NCBI GenBank assembly: GCA_016721385.1
Contig: JADKIE010000002.1
Coordinates: 496,001-560,000 of the forward strand
Source: Chitinophagaceae bacterium
Lineage (GTDB): Bacteria; Bacteroidota; Bacteroidia; Chitinophagales; Chitinophagaceae
DNA length: 64,000 nt
Reading direction: 5' to 3'
Shown here in pieces: positions 38,135 to 49,697 of this stretch; position 1 is the stretch's first letter, and each line of letters opens with the position of its first letter. The position numbers and the translations under genes are program-made. The notes beneath the pieces were generated by a model, which searched no databases, was not told the DNA's origin, and worked only from the letters and a program-made list of their open reading frames with translations.

Positions 38135-38772
38135 TTAACCCAAAATCTTCATGTTTCTCTTTTTAATATAAGCATGCCATAAAATCATGGTAGCAACACT
38201 TCTATAAGGTTTCCAAGGTTCGGCTATTTCAAGCATTTTTTCTTTTGGAAAATCTTTGCTCAAGTTTTTATTTTCTCTCATGCTATTTACTAATGCAATA
38301 TCGCCTAGCGGAAATAAATCACTGCGTTGCAAAGCATGCATTAAATACACATCCACTGTCCAATCACCAATGCCTTTTAATTTTTTAGTTCGGTACGTAT
38401 TTCATTATCTGTTTGGGTTGATAATTTACTTAACACCAATTGCCTTTTTTGTATAGCCATGGCTAACCCTCTTGCGTAACCCATTTTTTGTCTTGTAAAA
38501 TAACAAGCCCTCATTTCCTCGTCGGTTAGGGCTAAAATTTTTTGTGGTGTAACATAGCCCACCTTTTCTTTTAATTTTTTAAATGCAGCATAAGCACTAG
38601 CCAAGGAAACCTGTTGCTCTAAAATAGTTAAAACTAATGTTTGAAATGTGGCAGGTCTGCTCCACATAGGCGGAAATCCATATTGTTTTATAATAGCCGC
38701 AAGTGATGAGTCTATCTTACATAATTTTTTGCAAATAATAGTGAAGTTTTCTTTGCTGTATGTTTTAATCAT
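38135..38772 (-). CDS. DNA-3-methyladenine glycosylase II (AlkA/HhH-GPD), one frameshift
   Basis: About 212 residues joined. HhH-GPD features: 'MWSRPATFQTLVLTILEQQVS', the helix-hairpin-helix LKGIGDWTVDVYLMHAL, and catalytic Asp in FPLGDIALVNSM. It removes alkylated bases in base-excision repair. It lacks the N-terminal AlkA domain of E. coli, as do many short bacterial versions. The frame breaks at the T run 38381-38386, between the N-terminal part and the HhH. It faces the C1 peptidase gene convergently. Confidence 0.88.
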
Positions 38773-38936
38773 TCTTGATAATCAATAGTTTAATGTACTA
38801 AGTGAGATACTCTTTTTAAAAATAAAGGAACAAAATAAAAGCAATTTTGTTAATGCATTATAACAATTGTTTTACAATATTTTGACAAAACAGTTCATCT
38901 ATTATCAAATACTTGTAATTTCTTTGCAAAACTAAA

Positions 38937-39212
38937 ATGAAACGTATTATAACCATACTACTTCTTCTTTTATGCATATCTTATATGCTACCTGTAAGTG
39001 CTTTGGTTAATAAAGAAACTACGTATAGTATTGTTGATATTGGAGATGAAAAAGAAGACTGCAATAAAAAAGAAAAGAAATTAGAAATAATAGTACGTGA
39101 TAATATAGTTTACAATACTATCATTTCAATTAAAAGTAATTATAAAATTACTTCTTACACTTTATCCTCCCTGTTTCATACTATAGAAACACCTCCACCC
39201 GATTTTGTATAG
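38937..39212 (+). CDS. Small secreted protein opening the ABC/HlyD/TolC operon
   Basis: A 91-residue protein with a signal peptide (MKRIITILLLLLCISYMLPV), a charged middle (VDIGDEKEDCNKKEKKLE) and a proline-rich end (IETPPPDFV). It is similar in layout and partly in sequence to the protein at 51375-51677 that opens the facing operon. It starts 69 bp before the ABC gene. The function is unknown; a secreted or periplasmic accessory or sensor is possible. Confidence 0.6.
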   Translation: MKRIITILLLLLCISYMLPVSALVNKETTYSIVDIGDEKEDCNKKEKKLEIIVRDNIVYNTIISIKSNYKITSYTLSSLFHTIETPPPDFV

Positions 39213-39281
39213 TATAATACTCTTTCCCGCTATTTAAATTGATAGCGCATTCTTTGTCTTCACTACTTATTGTTAAAAATC

Positions 39282-40982
39282 ATGAAGGAACGGTTTAGTC
39301 CCTTAGCAAGAATAATTAATCTTGTAAGGCTTGAGCGTAAAGAAATTTCGGCCATATATTTTTACGCTATTTTCAATGGCTTAATATTACTAGCTATACC
39401 AGTGGGTATACAGGCTTTAATTGGCTTTGCACAAACTAATACAGCCTCTGCATCAATAGTTGTGCTTATTGCATTAATTGTGATAAGTGTTTTTGTGGCA
39501 GGTGTTTTACAAATAAAACAAATGCAACTAACCGAAAAAATACAGCAACAAATTTTTGTTCGTTATTCATTTGCTATTGCTAATAAAATACCGGCGCTAA
39601 AATTATCATCGGTAGATAATTATTATTTACCAGAATTGGTAAATCGCTTTTTTGATATAACCACCTTACAAAAAAGCTTAGCAAAATTATTATTGGATTT
39701 TCCTTTGGCAATTATTCAAATTATATTCGGATTAATTCTTTTAGCATTTTATCATCCTGTTTTTATTGCTTTTGGTTTAGCGCTTGTAATTGTGGTATAT
39801 GCTATTTTATACTTTTCGGGTAGCAAAGGCTTACAAACAAGTATTGAAGAAAGTAACCATAAATACGCAGTAGCAGCATGGCTAGAAGAAATGGCTAGAA
39901 TTATTCGTTCTATTAAATTCTCTAAATCAATTAGCTTTCATATTAATAAAGCAGATAATCATGTTACTAAATATTTAACAGCTCGTACTCGGCACTTCAA
40001 AATTTTAGAATTACAATTTAAAACGTTAATTGGTTTTAAAACGTTAGTAACCTCTGCCATGTTAATTGTAGGTACGTTTCTATTGCTACAACAACAATTA
40101 AATGTAGGTCAGTTTATTGCAGCAGAAATTGTGATACTTACCATTATTAGCTCAGTTGAAAAAATTATAGGCAATTTAGATAGTGTATATGATGTTCTTA
40201 CTTCTGTAGAAAAAATTGAAAAAATTACTGATAAAGATATTGAGCAAAGCGGTACTCTTGAATTAATAAAAACATCTAATGGAATCAGCATTAAACTGCA
40301 AGATGTTGCATTTGCATATCCAGGTAATACAACGCCTGTTTTCCAAAATATTTCTTTTGGCATTAATGCTAATGAAAAAATTTGCATACAAGGTGATGAA
40401 GGTTCTGGTAAATCATCTTTATTAAAGGTACTTACTGGTAGTTACACTGATTTTACAGGCTCGGTTTTAATAAACGATATCCCTATAAAAAATTACGACC
40501 TATACTCATTGCGTTTAAAAACAGGTGTGGTAATAAGTATGCAAGATATTTTTGATGGTACACTACTTGAAAATATATGCATGGGTTTAGAAAATGCAAG
40601 TATGGATGAAATTTTAGCCTTGTGTAAAACAACAGGTTTAACCGACTATTTAAACAGCTTACCCAATGGCTTTGATACACCGCTATACACTAGCGGTAGA
40701 AAGCCATATAGCAATGTGGTTAAAAAAATATTATTAATAAGGGCATTAATTAACAAGCCTTGTTTATTGCTTTTGGAAGAGCCTTGGGTAGGTTTAGAAG
40801 ATATCTATCAGCAACAAGTAAAAAATTATTTATTGCATGAAATGAAAAATACAACTGTATTAGTAATTACAAAAGATGAAAGTTTTGCAACCAAATGTGA
40901 TAAAACCATTTTTGTAAAAAACAATGGCTGCCATATTATAAAAGGTAATCCGCAGTTACCATCGGGCGGCGAGGGTGTATAA
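39282..40982 (+). CDS. ABC exporter-like protein with degenerate nucleotide-binding domain
   Basis: About 566 residues from ATG 39282. Six membrane helices of ABC exporter type (residues 20-300) are followed by an ATPase domain. Walker A is intact (GDEGSGKSSLLKVL). The signature is replaced by TSGRKPYSNVVKKILL, Walker B ends LLLLEEPW (Asp to Glu), and the switch His is replaced in VLVITKDESF. There is no N-terminal C39 peptidase. It is followed by HlyD and TolC genes, so it resembles a type I secretion ATPase, but its ATPase activity is doubtful. No obvious substrate gene is nearby other than the small protein upstream. Confidence 0.85.
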   Translation: MKERFSPLARIINLVRLERKEISAIYFYAIFNGLILLAIPVGIQALIGFAQTNTASASIVVLIALIVISVFVAGVLQIKQMQLTEKIQQQIFVRYSFAIANKIPALKLSSVDNYYLPELVNRFFDITTLQKSLAKLLLDFPLAIIQIIFGLILLAFYHPVFIAFGLALVIVVYAILYFSGSKGLQTSIEESNHKYAVAAWLEEMARIIRSIKFSKSISFHINKADNHVTKYLTARTRHFKILELQFKTLIGFKTLVTSAMLIVGTFLLLQQQLNVGQFIAAEIVILTIISSVEKIIGNLDSVYDVLTSVEKIEKITDKDIEQSGTLELIKTSNGISIKLQDVAFAYPGNTTPVFQNISFGINANEKICIQGDEGSGKSSLLKVLTGSYTDFTGSVLINDIPIKNYDLYSLRLKTGVVISMQDIFDGTLLENICMGLENASMDEILALCKTTGLTDYLNSLPNGFDTPLYTSGRKPYSNVVKKILLIRALINKPCLLLLEEPWVGLEDIYQQQVKNYLLHEMKNTTVLVITKDESFATKCDKTIFVKNNGCHIIKGNPQLPSGGEGV

Positions 40983-40999
40983 TTAAAAATATAAAATCA

Positions 41000-42308
41000 A
41001 TGACAAACTTAAAAGCATATACTACAATATACAGGCATAATAAAACCAGCAAAGTAAAGAATTGGGCTGTCGGCTTTTTTATAGCCTTACTTATCATTTT
41101 ATTTTTACCATGGACACAAAATATAAGAGCAAGAGGTAGCGTAACTACTTTGCGTCAAGAGCAACGACCTCAAGAATTGAATAGCATCATTCCTGGGAAA
41201 ATAGTAAAGTGGTATGTAAAAGAAGGCGACTTAGTAAAAGCTGGTGATACCATTTTACAAATAAGTGAGGTAAAAAGACGATTATCTTGACCCCAACTTA
41301 ATTAATCGTACGGGTGAGCAACTTAGTGCCAAACAATTGAGTGTAGATTATTATAAAAACAAAGTAAACGCCACTCAAACACAGATTGGCGCTTTGGGTA
41401 ATAATCGTATGCTTAAACAAACACAGCTTGAAAATAAAATTCAACAATTAAAATTTAAGCTACAAAGTGATAGCATCGAAAATATTGCTGCAAGTAATGA
41501 TTACAGCATAGCATCGGCTCAATTTAAAAGACAAAAAACCATGTTTGATAGTGGTTTAGTATCACAAACACAGTTAGAGCAACGCAATCAATCTTTCCAA
41601 AATGCTTTGGCTAAAAAGATAAGTGCCGAAAATAAAATTGGTAGCACAAGGCAAGAATTAATTATTGCAAAAATAGAAATGGATGCTATTAATCAAGATT
41701 ATGTAGAGAAGGTTTCAAAAGCACAAGGGGACCAATTTCAATCGCTAAGCCAAATTGCAGGTGGGCAGGGAGATGTAGCCAAATTACAAAATCAATACAG
41801 CAACTATAATATTCGTAGTGGTATGTATTATATAACAGCTCCGCAAGATGGTCAGGTAACAAAAGCCAAAAAAGCCGGTATTGGTGAAATTATTAAAGAT
41901 GGAGAAATATTGGTAGAAATTGTACCAAAAAAAGTAGACTATGCGGTGGAGCTTTTTGTACAGCCTATGGATTTACCATTAGTATCCACCGGACAAAAAG
42001 TAAGATTTTTATTTGATGGCTTTCCAGCAATAGTGTTTAGCGGATGGCCCAATGCTAGTTATGGCACATTTAGCGGAGAAGTAGTTGCTATTGAAAATTC
42101 AGTAAGCCCCAATGGCAAGTTTAGGGTATTAATAAAAGAAGACATGAGTTATAAAAAACGCTGGCCAAATGAACTAAAAATTGGTGCAGGCACTCAGGGA
42201 ATTGCCCTATTGAAAAATGTACCGGTATGGTATGAGCTATGGCGAAATGTAAATGGATTTCCGCCAGATTTTTATAAAGTAAGTGAAAAGGAAGGAGGAA
42301 AAAAATGA
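41000..42308 (+). CDS. HlyD-family membrane fusion protein, one frameshift
   Basis: About 436 residues joined. A cytoplasmic start, one membrane helix (WAVGFFIALLIILFLPWTQ), a lipoyl-type half motif (PGKIVKWYVKEGDLVKAGDTI), a long coiled coil (residues 115-260) and the second half (ITAPQDGQVTKAKKAGIGEI). It bridges the inner-membrane ABC protein to the outer-membrane TolC. The frame breaks at the A run 41273-41278 (one A too many); corrected reading gives EVKDDYLDPNLINRTGEQL. Its stop overlaps the TolC start (ATGA). Confidence 0.88.
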
Positions 42309-43711
42309 GAAAAATAATCTTTACAGTTTTATTGGCTTTTTTGATAATTTTTGCAAATGCACAGGATAGCACAAAAGTATTATCGCTAAAAACTTTTTTA
42401 CAAATTGTAAAACAGTATCATCCTGTAGCTAAGCAGGCATCTATCATAATACAAAAAGCTGATGCTAATGTGTTACTGGCAAAAGCTGGTTTTGACCCTA
42501 TTGCCGAAATTGATGGCAGTAATAAAACTTTTGATGGTGTAAATTATTATCAAGGCAACCAAGCTCAACTAAAAATTCCTACTTGGTATGGAATAGAACT
42601 AAGTACTGGAATAGAATATTTAGCAGGAAATAGATTGGATAATCAACAATCTGGCGGTAAAACAAGTTTTGCAGGTATTACTCTTCCTCTAGCTAAAAAC
42701 CTAGTAATAGATAAACGTAGAGCAGCTTTACAACAAGCTAAAATAATGCAAGGGTCATCAGTGCAAGAGCAAAGAGTAATGATAAATAATTTGCTTTTAG
42801 AAGCAACAGAATATTACTGGAAATGGGTAGAGGCTTACTACATTTACAAAACATACAATAATGTAATTGCCGTTAATCAAAAAAGAACAGACTTAGTAAA
42901 GCTGTCCGTGAAAATTGGTGAACGCCCTGCTATTGACACAACAGAAGCAATTGCACAATTGCAAAATTTTGAATATTTGCAAAACGAAGCTTTATTGGCT
43001 TGGCAAAATTCAAGCATAATGTTGAATACTTTTTTATGGAAAGAAAATGCTGTAGCATATGAATTGCCTACAAATGTATTGCCTCATAAAAAAGTAGAAG
43101 AATTGTATGATGCTATTATTTTTCCAGAGTTAGCAGCATTGCTTGATAATACTAAAAAAAATCATCCAGAGCTACAGCTTTACAATTTTAAATTAAGCAG
43201 CTTAGCGGTTGATAAAAAATTAAAATTTCAAGAGTTATTGCCTAAGCTAGATTTAAAGTATAACCAATTAGGTAAAGGTTACAATATTGCAAGTACTGCT
43301 ACTAAAACATTGTTTGATAATAACTACCGTTTTGGCTTAGGATTTAGTATGCCTTTACGCCTAAGCCAAGGCAGAGGGGAGTATAAACTAGCTAAGCTAA
43401 AAATGAACGAAACTCAATTAAAGCAAAGCCAAAAAGAAATTGAAATTATAAATAAGGTAAAGAATTATTACAATCAATTAGTGAATTATAAAGCACAGGT
43501 AAATCTATTACTACGCAATTACGAAAATTATTTTAGGCTCCAAAAAGGCGAAGAGTTGCGTTTTTTTAATGGTGAAAGCAGTTTGTTTTTGATTAATAGT
43601 AGAGAGACAAAAGCTTTGGAGACGCTTATTAAATTAACCGAAACTACTGTTAAATATAATAAAACCGAACAAGGCTTATTGTGGAGTACTGGGCAGTTGT
43701 GGCAATATTAA
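42305..43711 (+). CDS. TolC-family outer-membrane channel
   Basis: A 468-residue outer-membrane efflux protein with a signal peptide (IIFTVLLAFLIIFANAQ), a start 'LSLKTFLQIVKQYHPVAKQA' typical of TolC proteins, and two long helical hairpins with strands between (GIELSTGIEYLAG; RFGLGFSMPLRLSQGRGEYK). It should form the exit duct for the ABC-HlyD system. Translation is coupled to the HlyD gene by an ATGA overlap. It is intact. Confidence 0.9.
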   Translation: MRKIIFTVLLAFLIIFANAQDSTKVLSLKTFLQIVKQYHPVAKQASIIIQKADANVLLAKAGFDPIAEIDGSNKTFDGVNYYQGNQAQLKIPTWYGIELSTGIEYLAGNRLDNQQSGGKTSFAGITLPLAKNLVIDKRRAALQQAKIMQGSSVQEQRVMINNLLLEATEYYWKWVEAYYIYKTYNNVIAVNQKRTDLVKLSVKIGERPAIDTTEAIAQLQNFEYLQNEALLAWQNSSIMLNTFLWKENAVAYELPTNVLPHKKVEELYDAIIFPELAALLDNTKKNHPELQLYNFKLSSLAVDKKLKFQELLPKLDLKYNQLGKGYNIASTATKTLFDNNYRFGLGFSMPLRLSQGRGEYKLAKLKMNETQLKQSQKEIEIINKVKNYYNQLVNYKAQVNLLLRNYENYFRLQKGEELRFFNGESSLFLINSRETKALETLIKLTETTVKYNKTEQGLLWSTGQLWQY

Positions 43712-43749
43712 TTTACATTTATTAATTACAAAATATTTAAAATACAATT

Positions 43750-44502
43750 ATGGACTATCAATTAATCGTTTCATTACTTACCCTTATAGCTTTAGAAGTT
43801 GTATTAGGGATTGACAATATTATTTTTATTTCCATATTGGCTGGAAAATTACCACCAGAGCAACAAAAAAAAGCAAGGCTTTGGGGTATTGGATTGGCAA
43901 TGGTAATGCGATTAGCATTATTGGCCGCTATATCTTATATAATGAAATTAGATAAAGAGTTATTCAAAATATTTGACAATAGCATAAGTGGTAAAGATTT
44001 GATATTGATTTTAGGTGGATTGTTTTTACTATATAAAAGCAGTAAAGAAATCTATCATAAAATGGAAGGCGAAAATAAGGATAGTGAAAAAAAGATAAAA
44101 GTTGCTACTTTTGGTGCTGTACTTGCTCAAATATTATTGCTGGATTTAGTTTTTTCGGTTGATTCTATCATTACGGCAGTAGGTTTGGTAAATGAGGCAT
44201 GGGTAATGTATGTAGCCGTAGTGGTTACTGTAATTATTATGTTGATAGCAGCAGCACCCATAAGTAATTTTGTAAACAAGCATCCAGCATTTAAAGTATT
44301 GGCCTTAAGTTTTTTATTATTAATTGGCTTTACTTTACTAATAGAAGGCTTTGATGTACATGTGCCAAAGGGTTATGTGTATTTTGCAATGGGCTTTGCT
44401 TTTTTAGTAGATGTAATTCAAATGAAAGTGAATAAAAAAAGTAATCCTGTAAAATTAAATGAACATTATACAGAAGATAGTGAAACTAAAAATTTAAGAT
44501 AA
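43750..44502 (+). CDS. TerC-family integral membrane protein
   Basis: A 250-residue protein with seven or so membrane helices. The conserved TerC acidic membrane motifs are present: 'EVVLGIDNIIFISILAGKLP' and 'LLDLVFSVDSIITAVGL'. TerC family proteins are linked to metal (often Mn2+) export or to tellurite phenotypes; here the ion is unknown. It is 38 bp after TolC on the same strand and may end that operon. It converges with the DabB gene with 14 bp between stops. Confidence 0.88.
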   Translation: MDYQLIVSLLTLIALEVVLGIDNIIFISILAGKLPPEQQKKARLWGIGLAMVMRLALLAAISYIMKLDKELFKIFDNSISGKDLILILGGLFLLYKSSKEIYHKMEGENKDSEKKIKVATFGAVLAQILLLDLVFSVDSIITAVGLVNEAWVMYVAVVVTVIIMLIAAAPISNFVNKHPAFKVLALSFLLLIGFTLLIEGFDVHVPKGYVYFAMGFAFLVDVIQMKVNKKSNPVKLNEHYTEDSETKNLR

Positions 44503-44516
44503 GACTTACAATCAAA

Positions 44517-46372
44517 TTACGAACTTCTAAATGCAACTGGGTGATTTAATTTTTTATGTGGCCCTAAGAAAACCCTTAATAAAATACGAAATGCTGTAAG
44601 CTCAATAAAAATAAAACAAAGCCCCATTAAAATAATTAATGGCAATTGATTGCTATGCACATAGGTAAACAATACATCTATACCAATAAAAGCCGCCGTC
44701 ATTGGAAAGCCTAATATGCCCATTGCTGATACTAAAAATAAAAAACCTGTAGTGGGTTGCTCATAAATATAGCCATGAAATTGATTAAGAGAAATATCAT
44801 TGTCTACTTTTTTAATTTTTAGTAAACAATAATACCCTACAATAAAGGCAAGCAAAATACCACTTACATAAAATATAATTTCAATTAAGCTAATGTGAAT
44901 TGCATTTACTAATACAGCTGCTATTATTAAAAAATGTGCTATTAATAAATATACCCATGCCGTTAATGCCGATTTCCTATAGCTAAATGCAAATAGAATT
45001 GATATCAGTGCAATGCTCATCATTATTATGGGCAATATGCCATTTAAAGAAGGCAATAAATCTTGATGAGTATAACCAATTACAGAAAGTGCAACAGCAA
45101 CAATTAAAAGAATAACAATAGATATTTTAGATTGTAAAAAACGAAATTGCTTACCTATCCATTTAAAAGGGTTCCATAAATATCTGAACATAATTGTATC
45201 TAAATTCCACTCCTTTACACTAAGCATATAAAATGATGCTTTTAATTTTGATACTACTTTTTGTGCAGGTGCTACATAATGAAAATATTGATGGTGCACT
45301 AAATAATTTAATACCGATGGTGATACCAATAACTGATACGTTCTTAAAAAGCATTACCGGCAAAGTGTATTAATACAAGCCAATGAAAGCCTAATGCCAC
45401 TTCAATGAACATTAAACCAATTTGTGCAGCAGAGGAATACGCAATTTGTGTTTTTACTGTAGGTTGTACTCTTGCTATAAGTGAAGCTACAATTGCAGTT
45501 ATTGCCCCAATAACAATAATTACAATTTTTGCCCACAACATATCTTCCCAAAAAGGATGAGTACGCAATAATAAAAACACTCCAATATGTATACTTAATG
45601 AGCCATAAAAAATAGCAGAAGAAGCTGTTGGGCCTTCCATAGCTCTTGGCAACCATGTAGTAAAAGGAAACTGTGCCGACTTTATAGTAGCGGCTAAAAT
45701 AACCATGCAAGTAATAAATATTGCCATACCTGTTTCACCAGATGTAGTAGCCATTTCCTTAGCAACACCTAATTCTCCAAACGTAATATTTTGATGAGTA
45801 AGATGATGCATCATCCACATGGCAAGCATTAAAGCCACATCGCTAATACGATAATTACTCACTGCTTTATAAGCATTTTTAACCGGTAAATATCTATTGC
45901 GATAATAGGCTATTAATAAAAATGAGCAAATTCCTTTTATTTCCCAACCAATAAATAAGGTTTCAAAATTGCCTGCTAAAATGATGAAATTGTATGCGGT
46001 TGCAAATAATAAGATGGTATTAAAGTAGCGCCTATACCCTTCATCTCGGTGCATATAATATTTACTAAAAGTAGCTACTAAAAAAAATAATAATGCACCT
46101 ACTATGCTAAACACTACAGTTACTTCATCATAAAAAAAATGAATAGCAAAAACAAAATGTTCGGTTTGGTATAATGTTGCTAAATTATAATCAACAGGTG
46201 TGCAACCATTTATTACCCACCAGGCTGCAAATGTTATTGCACTTAAAATATTAAACACTTTTGCAAAACGTACAATAACTCCAATTGCTTTTTCACTTTT
46301 GTTTTGCAAAAAAAGTGTTGCAAAAAAGGAAAGCAGCGGTATTGCAATAAATAATATAAGTAGTTTGTCCAT
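44517..46372 (-). CDS. dabB: DabB, NuoL-like subunit of the inorganic carbon transporter, one frameshift
   Basis: About 618 residues joined, with many membrane helices of the proton-channel antiporter fold: 'NFETLFIGWEIKGICSFLLI', 'RISDVALMLAMWMMHH', 'AATIKSAQFPFTTWLPRAME', 'GPTASSAIFYGS'. It is not part of a nuo operon; it sits directly downstream of dabA, so it is DabB, which with DabA forms the cation-coupled DAB CO2/bicarbonate accumulation complex (MpsA in Staphylococcus). The frame breaks at the A run 45346-45350 (one base short); corrected reading gives GNAFLRTYQLLVSPSVL. Confidence 0.92.
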
Positions 46373-46398
46373 TTTAATTCTATTCGTTCAAAAGCAAA

Positions 46399-48962
46399 TT
46401 AATCCAGTAAATACACGGGTAAGTTTTCTTCGGTAGCATGCACAATATGGTTGGTTTCCATTTCTTTTGCTCCTTCAATAAACTGCTCCATGTTGTGTAT
46501 TGTTTTTATTTCTGCGGCCTCAGTAATTGGGTTGTATTTTTCAAATACCCCATTTTTAAAATAATAAAACTGTTGTTCTGTAGGGTGCAAAGCCACAATA
46601 TGAACCCATTCATTTTTATACCACTCAAAAACTTCGGGTGATGATTGTATTGCTTTCAACACCATTTCGGGTTGATGCTCTACAATTACCAAAAGCCTTA
46701 CGGGGTCATGTACTTCAATCATTTGCCAAGGTAGTCCTGGGCGTAAATCGCCATCACTACTATTGGCTACACCAAACAAGCCCATTACATTGTGCGGTAA
46801 TTTAGTACCGGCTCCCATTTTAATATTATCTACTCTACTAAAATAATATTCCAAATTTATACCGCCACATACTAAACCAATTGGTCGCATTACGGCAGTT
46901 AATATATCACCGGTTGGGTCGGTGGTGTAATCGTAACTATTTAAAAAAGCTCTTCTATCTAAAAATAATTTTTTTGATGTTTGTCGTCGTCCAATAATGG
47001 CTAATGTATTTGTACCATGTCCTAATTCTGGTCTGGGTTCAAACAACGATACAGAGCGGCTGTGAATAGCTTTACGTACTTGCTCCAATTCTTGTTTGGT
47101 ATTGATAGATGCAAAACGACGGCTTCGTTCTTTTGCATTTAAATTTAAAGCGGTTTCAAAATTTTGTTTATTTAGTAAATGTAGTTTGGCATTTTCTGCA
47201 CTTAATATTTCTTCATCATAATAGCCCATAACATCGGCAGCAGTATCATGCATGGCACCTACAAACTGTGTAGTGTCTGGTATTACAATACCTTTGGTGG
47301 CTAAAATTTCTCTTACTTTTTTATGATTTAAAATAAAAGATTGCACTCTTGCATTGGTAGCACCTGGCCTTCCGCTACAAGCTCCACAATCATGTGCTCC
47401 ATGGTGTGGGTTATTAGCACTACTACTACCATGGGCAACAAAATAAACTATTGGAGCAAAGGTTTTTATTAAGCCAACGCCTCTTAAAAAACCTTCGGCT
47501 CTTACAGCCATTTCTTCTATAGTATAACCAATTTGCAGAGCATTTTCTACATCTGTAATATTTTTATTTTCAATAGTAAGTGTGCCCTTGCTATCCATAT
47601 GTGCATAAGCATTGGAAATTGCTGGACTCATTTTTGGGTTAAATAATAATTGTATTTTTTTGCAAAAGCCCAAAAACCAAAACTAATACTTAATAAAAAG
47701 CCAGATAAAATACCATGTGTAAGTTTAGTATAAATTAGTTCCCCTTTTTTTTCAGCCTTAGCATCATATTCTTTAATTAAATATTTAGGTGTAACAGGTG
47801 CTGGGCAAAGTTTATCGTAAAACTTACTGCCTTGTTGTAAAAAATAAAACTCAACTCCAAAAAAACCAGGAGCACCAAGGGTTTCAGCATTTTTATCTAC
47901 TGCCTCTATATGGCGGCGTATGGAGTCTTCTCTTTCATCAATACAGAAAATAGCTTGAAACGTTTTATCGCCAACTGTTGATAAGAATTGTGTTGAAATT
48001 TCGTTTGACTCTTCATTTTTAGTATTAGCAATTAATATTCCTTTTAAAACCGAATCATAGTAACTCCATTCAAAAGCATCTTGCCAAAGCTCTATTACTT
48101 GTGCCAATTCAGTTTTTTCTACATCTGCAAAAATTGCAATTGGTGATATAGTTACATTATTAGTAAGTGGCTGCCATTTCTTGCCCAATACATTATTTAA
48201 TGTATCTAACTCCAATAACAATTCAAATTCAATTAACTCCTTTAATGTAATTTGTTTACGGTCTAATAATGTTTGCGGATTATCTTCTACAGCACTTACA
48301 AAACCGCTCCAACCATGATGGGAAAATTGTTGGTCGAATAAATACTGTTCGTAATATTCTTCTTTGCCAACAATTGTTTTTAATAAAGAAGATATGGAAT
48401 AATTACCAGATAAAAATTGCTGCCGTACTACTTTAGTTTTAAAGAAACTTACAAAACTATTTTGCTCCATTTCTTTAATACTTTCTAAAAACGGTTTATT
48501 AACCACAGGAAAGCTATTAATTGCAATGCCTTGATCTAAAAAAGCACAAAGGATACGAAAAAGTAAAGGATGTACCTTATTGTCTAAATCAATGTGATAC
48601 ACATCTTTCCAGTATTTTCGTAACTGCCTAATACGGGGTAGATTTATGGTATCATATTCTTTCGTAAGTAGCTTTTGTTTCCAATCATTACTATTTTCTT
48701 TCCCTTTTTTATTAGCAATTACCATTTGCAGCACATCTTCTCTTATTCTTCCTGTTTGGTACATAGCTCTGTACTCTGGTAATTGCAAATGCACTTGAAA
48801 ACCAAAAATTTTAGAGGCTTTAAAAATGCCATCATAAAATTTCATGTGTTGAAAAGCATGTAAAGAATTGTGATGAATAAAATCTTTTAATGCTTGCTGT
48901 GCAGGCAAAAAATGTTTTAGTTCATGTATTGCATGTTTTTCATCAAAACTAATATTATTCAT
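46399..48962 (-). CDS. dabA: DabA (DUF2309), CA-like subunit of the inorganic carbon transporter, one frameshift
   Basis: About 855 residues joined. The start 'ELKHFLPAQQALKDFIHHNS' is typical of DUF2309. The carbonic-anhydrase-like zinc site is complete: Cys and Asp in IFCIDERED (near residue 338), His in YFVAHGSSS (near 511) and Cys in GAHDCGACSG (near 524), matching the Cys/Asp/His/Cys ligand set known from Halothiobacillus DabA. The C-terminal half has the 'GRRQTSKKLFLDRRAFLNSY' block. DabA is thought to convert CO2 to bicarbonate in one direction, energised through DabB. The frame breaks at the T run 47631-47635 (one base short). The gap to dabB is 26 bp. Confidence 0.95.
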
Positions 48963-48971
48963 ATTGTTATT

Positions 48972-49661
48972 TTAATGCTTCAATTGCTTAATACTAAACT
49001 TAGGGTTTTGTTCATCTTTAATAAACTCCACATCTTTATAAAACGTTACTTTACCTGTATCAATATTGTACATGGCACCTACTACACCAATTTTCCCTTC
49101 TTCTACCATTTGCTCTAAAATAAAGCTGCGTTCAATGATATTTTTAACAGAACGTTTTACGTTAATAGAAGCAACATTTTCTACAAATTCTGCATTTTTT
49201 GAGTTACGCTTGGTTGCAACTTTTGTTTCGCTTTCTGAATAAACTGCCGGTTGCAATTTTGACAACAATTCAGTAAGGTTTCCCATTTCCACATGATCGC
49301 AAGCACCCTTTACAGCACCACATTTAGTGTGGCCCAATACCACAATTAATTTTGAACCAGCTACTTTACAAGCAAATTCCATACTCCCTAAAATATCGGT
49401 GTTAACTATATTTCCAGCAATACGTACACTAAATACATCGCCTAGTCCTTGATCAAAAATTAACTCGGCGCTGGTACGGCTATCAATGCAACTTAGTATA
49501 GTTGCAAAAGGCCATTGCCCATCTCTGGTATCATTTACTTGTGCTAACAAATCTCTTTGTGCTTTTAGGTTTTTTACAAACCTGCTATTCCCTTCTTTTA
49601 ATATATCTAACGCATTACGTGGCGTTAATTTAGATTGTGATTCTTGTGTATGAACTCTCAT
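48972..49661 (-). CDS. Beta-class carbonic anhydrase
   Basis: A 229-residue enzyme interconverting CO2 and bicarbonate. The zinc ligands are visible: Cys in LSCIDSRTSAE (CxDSR), His and Cys in GHTKCGAVKGACD (HxxC). 'FSVRIAGNIVN' is another beta-class block. No signal peptide is seen, so it is cytoplasmic. The position between sulP and dabA (gaps 36 and 9 bp) ties it to bicarbonate supply for carboxylases. Confidence 0.95.
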   Translation of the reverse strand: MRVHTQESQSKLTPRNALDILKEGNSRFVKNLKAQRDLLAQVNDTRDGQWPFATILSCIDSRTSAELIFDQGLGDVFSVRIAGNIVNTDILGSMEFACKVAGSKLIVVLGHTKCGAVKGACDHVEMGNLTELLSKLQPAVYSESETKVATKRNSKNAEFVENVASINVKRSVKNIIERSFILEQMVEEGKIGVVGAMYNIDTGKVTFYKDVEFIKDEQNPKFSIKQLKH

Positions 49662-49697
49662 GATAAATATTTTTATGGTGAGATAATTATTTTTGTT

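Noticed and set aside
43750..44502. Tellurite resistance determinant
   Set aside because: TerC-family membership alone does not show tellurite resistance, and no other ter genes are present.
44517..46372. NuoL subunit of respiratory complex I
   Set aside because: There are no other nuo genes nearby and it directly follows dabA, so DabB fits better.
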